Source of the DNA: Tubulanus polymorphus
Taxonomy: Eukaryota; Nemertea; Palaeonemertea; Tubulaniformes; Tubulanidae
DNA: 64,000 nucleotides
Reading direction: 5' to 3'
Assembly: GCF_964204645.1 (NCBI RefSeq)
Contig: NC_134026.1
Span: 21,718,650-21,782,649, forward strand
In this document: positions 52,001-62,141 of the stretch, piece after piece
Layout: every line of letters begins with the position of its first letter
Numbering within the stretch: position 1 is the first letter of the stretch
Position numbers and translations under genes: made by a program
The notes under the pieces: model-generated
What the model was told of the DNA's origin: nothing
The model's database searches: none
Seen by the model: the letters and a program-made list of their open reading frames with translations, nothing else

Positions 52001-55000
52001 TATATGTTTAGAATATGACACAATAACTAATGAAAATATTGCTAGCACAATTCAAACTCAATACAATCAAGGATTTTCATTATTATATGATTATATTGAT
52101 AAATTTAAAACTGTAACTATTAATGCAAATGATGAAATAATGAGAATATTAACTTCCCAAGAAGATCTATTAAAGGTATATTAATATTTTTACTATTGCA
52201 ACATATTCTAATGGTGTAATAAAAGTAGATAATTATTATAATCCTGAAATAACAAAAGTAGAAATAACTATCGAAGGTATAGCAAATAAAATATTTTGTC
52301 AGGGAATGAGAATGATAGATCAGTGGCCAGAAATAAGAAAACATTTTATGAATGAAAAAGTAAAATCATTTGAAAATTGTAATATTAATCAAATTGATTA
52401 TTATACCGGCATGCATTATGGTTAGATTTTAGAACAACAGAGGATAATTCATTACATGGTTCTGGAAAAAAATTACAAAACACTAAAGATGGAATACAAT
52501 TATTCATGACAAAGAAAAAAGGAAGCCTAAATTTCAAAATGCATATTTATATTATATCTGACGCACAATTAAATATTGTAAATTCACAATTAGATAGTAT
52601 TCAATATAAATAATACTTTTAAATGGATTGATGTTTTACCAAAATTGATAGAAGGATATAATAATTCTTATCATTCTTCTATTGGAATGAAACCTACTGA
52701 TGCTAGAAAACCTGAAAATGCTGAAATTGTTTGGAATAATTTATATGGAGCATTTCTTGTCGATGATTTTGGTGAACCTAAATTTAAAGTTGGTCAAAAT
52801 GTTAGAATTTCTAAGTATAAAAAGATATTTGACAAGGGATACGATCGAAATTTTACTAGGGAAATATATAAAATAAAAAAGGTAATAACAACAAAACCAT
52901 ATGTCTATAAATTAGAAGATTTAGATGGTGAAGAAGTTGATGGGTATTTTTATGAAGAAGAATTGAGTTTAACTACTGAAAATCTAGAACAAGAATATAA
53001 AATTGAAAAAGTATTAAAAACAAAAACTATTAAAAGAAAAAAATATTCTTTAGTAAAATGGGTTGGATGGCCAGATAAATTCAATGAATGGATATTATCA
53101 AGTAAAATTAAAAATATATGAATGAATAAGGAATTATTTATATTTGAGCCTCATAATATGTTAATTTCTGGTGTAACAAATTGTGGAAAAACTTATTTTA
53201 TGTTAAATTTATTAGAGACTTTTTATAAAAACTATTTTGATAATATAGTATTATTTTGTCCAACATATGAATTTAATCAAACTTATGATAGAAATATTAC
53301 TAGAAATAGTAAATTTATTACATTAGATCCTAAAACAGTAAAAGAAAATTTAGATAATTGTATTAAAATAGCAATAGATATTTATAAAGGATCAAATACA
53401 TTATTCATTATAGATGATTGCGCAAATTTACATGATTCAAAAGTGAGAGAAAGTGAGTTATGTTACTTAGCTTTTTCTGGGAGACATTTTGGGATAACAA
53501 CTTGGGTTTTAAATCAAAAATATAATTCAATTGTTAAAGATTTTAGAGAAAACATTAGATTTTTAGTTTTATTCTACAATAAAGATAGAAAATCGATGAA
53601 AAATGCACTTGAGGAAAATGATATTATTCCACATGATTTACATAATGAATATATGGATAAGTTGAAAAATATTAAAAGATCAAAATTACTATTTAGATTA
53701 CAACACCCATTTAGATATGAATTTATTTAAATTCAACTGGCTTGTTAATCTAGTATATTTTTAGTTACATTCTAGTTGAATTCTAGTTATTAGTAGTTGG
53801 AACAAAAATCAACTAGATTTAACAATATTTCAACTAGCTTGTTAATCTAGTTTAATTCTAGTTACATTCTAGTTGAATTCTAGTTGTAAGTAGTTGGAAC
53901 AAAAATCAACTAGATTTAACAAGAAATAAACAAAAACAACAATATTTCAACTAGCTTGTTAATCTAGTTGAATTCTAGTTACATTCTAGTTGAATTCTGG
54001 TTGCAACAACAAAACTAACTTATTTGTTATATAAATGGTAGGTGAAAAGAAAATAAAATCTAAAAATGGTGATGTTCCAATTGAAAAAACTTTAGATGAT
54101 TTAGGAATAACAGAAACAAAATTAACTCCAGATGATGGTGCTTTGAATAATGTAACAACAAATAATAATTATGAATATTATCTTTATTGTAAACATCAAT
54201 TAGAAATATTAATAGCATCTGGAAAATGTAAAAATTTTATTGGTAAAAATTTAACTTATAATGAATTAGATACAATGAAATCAGATGAAATTATTAGATT
54301 ATTTAAGATTTATGAAACCGCGAGAACAGCTAGAATTAATGACGCGATATCAGAAAATGTAGTGAAAGGTTATAGTAAATTATGTAATTATATGCTGCCA
54401 ATTCAAGATGAAAATAGATTATATGCTGATTTAGAAAATGATTATTTAGTTATGACTGAATTAAATAAATGGATTGGAGATTTATCATTTCAATTAGGTG
54501 GATTTATGACATTATTATCAACTGGAATTATAACATTTTCAAATATTGAAAGTAAAAATATTTCTATAATAAATGAACAAGGTGGAAGAAGTGAAGAAAA
54601 ATCCGAGATCACAGAAACAAAATGAATGGTCTCGACAATTAGGAATTAAATCACAAGAATTTAAAAAAGCTAAAAAAGAAGGAATAAATAATGAAAATTT
54701 TAATAATAGTGAAAATATTGTTAGTTCTACTCCTTCTGGTAATAGAATATTTGATAAATATTTATATTTTACAGTTGGATTTGTAATTGTATTCATTTTG
54801 ATTGGGTGTAATTGGTATAAGAAATCAAATAAAATTCATGATATTAATAATTCTGAAACAACTGCTATCAAAAATGAAAATAAATCTGAAATTCCAAAAT
54901 TGACAATAAAAAAATGGATTAATATTTTAGAAAAAAAGCAAAAAAAATCATGTTTTTAATCAATTGAATATTAATTGAATATCTCACTACTTTTGTTAAT

Positions 55001-58000
55001 CTATACGGAGCAATTAAATTGTCCAGATAAGTCATTTCGGATTCTAGATATTCATTATTTTTATTAATTTATTTTTTTAAATTTAATCAACAATTTCTAA
55101 ATCATGATGGCCATCTTCATTTTTTCCATGATAGATTATTTTAATCCTTCTAAATCTTTTAATTCCTCTATACTCAATGAAACCCATTTATCAGGTAAAA
55201 ATACTTTAAATTCTCGCGATGTACTAACATTGCAGTAGCTTAAATTAGCTGATACTTTCTCTCCATATTTAGTTTTTATCTTTTCTAATTTCAATATTTT
55301 ATGTTCAATTTCTTTTGTAACATCAACTAACTTTTTTATTTCAAATTGTTTTTTTTGTTGGTTTTATTCTGTTATTTATTGTTGCTAAGAATCTCCCATT
55401 TATAAGGAAAACAAATTATTTGTGGTGATGAGTGGGGATTACTTCCCCTTGTATAAACAAGCACGCTATTAACCGTTCTCACCCAAGCCTCACGGCATCT
55501 ATTTATCGGGGCACAGTCGAAGTTTTAAGAAATTTGGGGAATTATGAGATTTGGCGATTGGGTAGATGATACAGTCTTCGACTGGTCTAATTTAAAAAAA
55601 ATTGTCAACTTGTGACCGACTTCGATTCACTTTTGCCTCTAAGCTGGTCTGCAACTTCATTGCCTCCATGGTTGAAGAAAGAGCTCTTCTGATGTCTGCT
55701 TCATCATGAGCATATCGTGTAGCCAGCCGGCCCGGTCCCGGGGCCCGGTTTGGCTGTCACTCGATATCCTAGACTTGAGTCTGGGTTGAAGTAGACATTG
55801 TCATTTAAATAACTTATTCATGTTATTCTGTATGAATTACCCGTGTGTCTTGTATTTTGTATTTTCTTAGTTTAAAATTTGTAACTTTATTGAATTTTAT
55901 CCCGGAATTTCAATGAAATAAGGATCAATAAAGTATTGAATTGAATTGTCACCTTATACACATGCCATCAGTGGACGCGGAGCCGTATATGACAGCTATG
56001 CTATTATAAATTGCTAATCTCATGAAACCTGCATACCCCTAATATCGAACATATTTTCTAAAACATTTGAATATTATATGTTTACACGTTTTTATATAGA
56101 CCGCTTGTAGCCGCCGATGAAATTCACACCGGCCCTACTCAGATCGTAGATAGCTTCGTCATTCCACTAGCATCCCCATGACAGGGTCTGACTTTTATAT
56201 CAGACTTCCAAATCGTGTATACATCCGCCATTTAACCGAATAATCCGATTTACTTATCATTTCTTTTTATGCCTGCCGCTCCTGATATAATCATACATCA
56301 TTTACTATTACAATACGTCTTCTCATGATATTCAATGCAATATAACATTCCGACGTTCAAATGGAGGTCATTATATAATCACAGGGAGCCATTCTACATC
56401 TTTATCAATAATATTTTGCCAAATAGCTTGTATGTGTACACATAAACCTGTGACGTTTTGCACATCGATTTACGGTTGTCGTTTGTAAAATGACGCTGAA
56501 TGGTTAGCATTGTTAAGGTTTCATAATGGTAACGTTTTATAAGGCGTCAAAAAAATTACTTGTGGTGATGAGTGGTGTCTCGACCTCTCGACCTCTGATC
56601 TGAAAGCCTACTTTTCCAATTACTGGTATGATTATGTTATATAAGTATGTACATTATCACTTATGACAGATAAGCGTAAATTACTGTTTCATTTAATACG
56701 CTTACAGTGTACTCTCACTAATCAGACTCATCAATTTGTAGTGGATTATGCCATTTATAAGAGTTGTGTACCCTCTACAATCCACCCAGGATCCCCCTGC
56801 CAAAATGTTTTTTGATAGTGTGAGGGACATTGTGATCGAATGTATCTTATTTTGATTATTGACTGAATTTCTTCAGTTTTTAATCAAGTTTTTCCTTTGG
56901 TATATGTTAATCCAACCGATCCATCATTTCACAAACCTTGGATAACTCCTTGTATTGTCACAGCAATTAAAACAAAAAACAGCCTCTATAGGAAACTTGT
57001 TCGAACTCGTTCTGATAAAATAAAAACCAAGTATAATTCGTACCAAAATCTCATTTAAAAGCTTATTAACAAAGCTGAATCTGATTATTATTCTGAAAAG
57101 TTACTTGCTGCTGGAAATGATATGAAGAAAAAGTGGAATCTGTTGAACACAATTTTAGGGAAACACTCATTCAAAACTACCAAACTCCTTTACCTCCGAT
57201 CAACGTATAGCACCCTGACATTTCCGCCTTGCAAGTATAGCACCCTGAGATTTCCGCCTCGCAAGCCCAGGGTAACTACGTAAAAAATCCTTAAGTCGAC
57301 GATCAGGAAGCAACGACGAGAAAGCGTTCTTAAAACTTCAAACTCAAACTTAACTTAAATTTCACTTTATTTTCTTGGATATATCGGAGAGACGAGGCTG
57401 GACATCCAACCCGCTCAAAAGCTACAACTCGAATCTCTGATTTCTTTCAACAAATTTTCCACCAGGATACTATTACATAAGACACCAAGGGTGGCAGAGA
57501 CCAGAAGGCAGTTATCAAAACAATACAAACTGACTGACACTTCAAGTACATTTCTAAAACAAACAAACAGTCCGACACTCCAAAACTGATTGCCATCCTG
57601 CCCCCTTAGTAACATCGATGAAAATAAGACAATATTTGTAAAATAAGAAATAGAATTCATAACTTGACCTAAAAATGCTCTGTTAATTTAGACTAAATTT
57701 AGTTAAATATCTACGGTGTTATATTCTCCCATTGCATCTCCTTCAACTTTTGCATGTAATGCAAAAGTTGAGTACATTATGTAAAAATACATTCTTATTG
57801 GTATATCATTATAAACTGATGATTAATAGAATATGTATAAAATGCTCTGGGTTTGCAATTTAACTTATTTGAGTTACAATTAGAATACAATGAACAAACA
57901 CATTTACGTTGTTTGAGGAAATTAACTATGGTAGAAGCAGTAAAGATGTATTTCATAATATGATATATATGATTTTGCTTTCTAGATTATTCCTTAAAAA

Positions 58001-61000
58001 TTAACAATACAATCATTTTAAAAGGGTAGGGTTACCAGTCGTCCCTGTAGCACGGAATGACTATAAGTTATTAAAAAGGTTTTTTTTGTAGATGAAATGT
58101 ACTAAACCCACCACCATTGATGAATGATATATATATGCTAATATGGTTACATTATGCTAAAATGGAATATCTATGAATACAAATACTTAAAGAAGACACA
58201 AAACGTTCAGATCAATTACGTGACAATACCAAAACAATGAAATTACATAAATGACACATAGTCTATCCTAGGTTTTAAAATAAATCATTCTTCTCTTCTT
58301 ATGTGATGCAGAAAGGGAATCAGCAGACGTTTACTGAATAATCCTTTTATTTCGATCATTACGTATATACTTTTATTTTTACCGCAACTCTTGTGTATAT
58401 ATTCATATCATTAAATTTAACTTCCTATCAATCCCACATATTTTAATATTCATATAATTCTCTTTTTATCTGCTGTGACATACAGCTAGTCTAATCTTAC
58501 ATTGTCATTCTTTTTCCAATCGATCTCAATTAACATTAATCATGCTCGTAGACGTGTACTAAGCAATTAATAGTTAGTTTTCATACATATGATATTGGCA
58601 AATAAATTCAACTATGTACTAAATAATTTCTTCATTGTGCTAGCGGAGGTGAGCAAAACACAATAACTCCACTAAATACATTTATTTTCTATAGCCGTTT
58701 TGAGCGTCTTTTCTTCGATTTTCTGACGCTTTCAGACGGTAGGCGCGCTGTCCCAGAATCTGTACTGTTGGGACAGAGATTTAAACTGCTCATGATCTGC
58801 ATCGAGCGATAAACTTGTTGTTCGAGTGCAGGAATACGAACGCACATTCCTGTGTATTTCTTTTCGAGCTCTTGGTTTTCGAATTTTAGCCGGTTATTTT
58901 CTGTGATCGTATTTCGAATAAAATTTTCCTTTTTGGCTGTTTGCGAATTTGAAGTTTCTAACCACGGCGCAACGTTTAAAACGGTATTTTCAATGGTGCA
59001 CTGAGAACTGGCATCACATAAAGTCTTTTCAAATGGCAATAAATCGCATTGAATGCAAATATCCTTTATCCGAAACTTCGAGTTGAGTTTGAACGCTTAC
59101 GTCTCGGAGCCATGGATCCTCAAGCGCATCATGCCAAAAGTCTGACGGTTGATCACGATTTGTTGATGATATCTGACACGATTGTTCCGAATTTCGATAT
59201 TCAACAGATTTCAGTTTTTCATTCGTGACACGAAGCTGATTTTCCAAGCTATGAATTTTCTGTTCTAACTGGCTGACTTCAAAACGCGATTCTTTCCAAC
59301 GATTGTAATTGTCCATACGTATTTTGTCCCGATTTCGTTGTTTTTCGGATTTCCGACGAATAAATCTTGTTTCTCTTCTGGGAAATTTTGAGAATTGAAC
59401 TGGACAAAATCTAGCGTAATGTCCGATTCCAGAACAAAGATCACACACAATTTTGATTGATTTACCGTAACAGTGCGCATCAGTTCGATGTCCTTTTTGC
59501 CTCCATTCCGGATGTGAATTCCAACGTATTGTCATCTTGAAGCTGGGGAACTTAGCGACAGATAGTTCAGCACTCACTTTAGCTCGAGGACAGATACCTA
59601 GGTTTTTCTTTATCGTGCCCGGGTTCTCCACCAATTATAGCACCCTGACATTTCCGCCTTGCAAGTATAGCACCCTGAGATTTTCGCCTCGCAAGCCCAG
59701 GGTAACTACGTAAAAAATCCTTAAGTCGACGATCAGGAAGCAACGACGAGAATGCGTTCTTAAAACTTCAAACTCAAACTTAACTTAAATTTCACTTTAT
59801 TTTCTTGGATATATCGGAGAGACGAGGCTGGACATCCAACCCGCTCAAAAGCTACAACTCGAATCTCTGATTTCTTCCAACAAATTTTCTACCAGGATAC
59901 TATTACATAAGACACCAAGGGTGGCAGAGACCAGAAGGCAGTTATCAAAACAATACAAACTGACTGACACTTCAAGTACATTTCTAAAACAAACAAACAG
60001 TCCGACACTCCAAAACTGATTGTCATCCTGCCCCCTTAGTAACATCGATGAAAATAAGACAATATTTGTAAAATAAGAAATAGAATTCATAACTTGACCT
60101 AAAAATGCTCTGTTAATTTAGACTAAATTTAGTTAAATATCTACGGTGTTATAAATGCATTCTTCCTGGTGATACAAATATTGCCAACGAGTTCAACAAT
60201 TTTTTTTAAATATTGGTGAAAAGCTTGCTAGTCAAATCCCCGATACAGGGCAATCTTTTCATCAATATATGAATAATCGTGTCAATGAAAATATCTTTTT
60301 TTCTCCCTACCTCGCCCAATGAAATAAGTGATGTTTTTTCGGGTCTTCCCTCAAAAAAGAGTGCCGGTGTTGATGGTTTTAGTATTTTTATCATTAAACA
60401 AGTAATTGATACCGTTAAGTTCCCTCTATCCCACATCTTTAACCGTAGTCCTCAGACGGGAATAGTCCCCAACGATCTCAAAATTGCTAAAGTTTGTCCT
60501 TTGTTTAAATCAGGAGCCCCTTATTCTTCTGATAATTACCACCCGATTTCTTTGCTTCCTAGCTTCTCAAAAATTCTGGAAAAATTGGTTTACAACAGAT
60601 TAGTTTCATTTTATAACAAACAGGATATTGTAATCCCCAACCAGTTTGGTTTTCGTCCTAAGCATTCAATTGCTTTGGCACTAACCAAGGTCGTTGACAA
60701 TCTTACTGAAGCCCTAGAAAAGAAAGTTATTTCTATAGGATTATTCTTGGACCTTTCGAAGGCATTCGATACTGTTAACCATTCAATGTTGCTAAAGAAA
60801 CTCGAGTTTTATGGTATCCGGGGGGTTTGTCATGATTGGTTCAAAAGTTATTTGACTGATAGGAGTCAAGTAGTTAGTTATGATAATACTACATCATCCC
60901 CATTAAAGGTACTAATTGGTGTATCGCAGGGTTCCATTTTAATTACTCCTTATTTTATACATGAACGGTTGCGTTAATGCATCCAAGTTACTCCAATTTA

Positions 61001-62071
61001 ATCTTTTTGCCGATGATACCAATTGTTTTTATAGCCATACAAATATTAATGAATTGGTTTCTACATTAAATTCAGAACTAGTAAAACTTGGTATCTGGTT
61101 TCAAGTGAACAAACTTTCTTTAAACATTAAGAAATGTCACTTCATGATTTTTGGTAATGCAAATCACTTCAATTTTCCCATTCGCTTAAATGGTGAATTA
61201 ATCAAACATGTTCACAGTACAAATTTCTTAGGTCTTTTCATAGATGATAAATTAAATTGGGATGTCCATATCAAAAATATTTGTTGTAAGGTTACACGCT
61301 CCATTGGAATTCTGAATAGATTTAAAAAACATTTCCCATCATATCTCCTTATTACCCTTTATTATAGTTTTGCTTATCCTAATTTACAATATTGTAATTT
61401 AATCTGGAGTAGTAACTATGCAAATAAGCTTAATGCACTCTTTTTATTACAAAAAAGGGCAATAAGAATAATTAATAAGTCCCATTATCGTGAACACACA
61501 GATCCTATCCTCTCCTTATTACCCTTTATTATAGTTTTGCTTATCCTCATTTACAATATTGTAATTTAATCTGGAGTAGTAACTATGCAAATAAGCTTAA
61601 TGCACTCATTTTATTACAAAAAAGGGCAATAAGAATAATTAATAAGTCCCATTATCGTGAACACACAGATCCTATCTTCACGAAATTAAACATTCTCAAA
61701 TTGAAACATATTACCAAATTTCAACTCAGTGTATTCATGTTCAAATTCAATAACTCACAATTGCCAAATTCTTTCAACCATTATTATCAAAGGAATATAG
61801 ATATACACTCGCTATAACTCGCTATTCAACTAGAAACAATAATTTTTTCCCTATTGCTAGATTCAGGACCAACAATACTCAATTTTCTGTAAAAATCTCT
61901 GGTCCTGTTGCTTGGAACCATTTGCCAAAAAGTCTGAAAAATCTTTCGTGCATCCATATTTTCAAGATAAAACTTAAATTGTATCTCATGAATTTGTGAT
62001 TCTGAATTATCCAAGTTAATTTTAATGCTTTTGTATCTGTCATCTGTTACCAGAGTGTAAGAATGTATGTA

Positions 62072-62141
<70 letters not shown>

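Larger units (their letters stand above)
42410..56624. mobile_element. Polinton/Maverick (adintovirus-like) element, 14.2 kb, defective
   Basis: Self-synthesising DNA transposon or endogenous virus inserted in the receptor intron. Ends read AG...CT, with 76 bp perfect terminal inverted repeats (42410-42485 and 56549-56624) and an exact 6 bp duplication GGTATG at 42404-42409 and 56625-56630, the hallmarks of the group. Genes left to right: polymerase B (+), zinc-finger gene (-), minor capsid (+), two structural proteins (+), major capsid (+), integrase tail (+), packaging ATPase (+), two small genes (+), and a small remnant (-). No Ulp1-like protease was found. The interior is far more AT-rich than the host. 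Polymerase and integrase are damaged beyond function, while the termini are perfect. Confidence 0.93.
57206..60153 (-). mobile_element. Gag-only LTR retrotransposon inserted in the LINE
   Basis: Two 518 bp direct repeats (57206-57723 and 59636-60153) differ at only about five or six positions and flank a 1,912 bp interior. Read on the minus strand, the interior starts with TGGTGGAGAACCCGGG (a possible primer binding site) next to the 5' LTR. It carries gag-like frames and ends with purine-rich GGGAGAA against the 3' LTR. No protease, reverse transcriptase or integrase is encoded, so it depends on others. TATA occurs at both outer edges, but a target duplication is not certain. Confidence 0.8.

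Noticed and set aside
53734-54010. CRISPR-like array
   Set aside because: Only three irregularly spaced long repeats in animal DNA, with no spacer structure.
57202-60157. TATA as target-site duplication of the LTR element
   Set aside because: TATA is also present at the inner LTR borders, so it may belong to the LTR; left unassigned.
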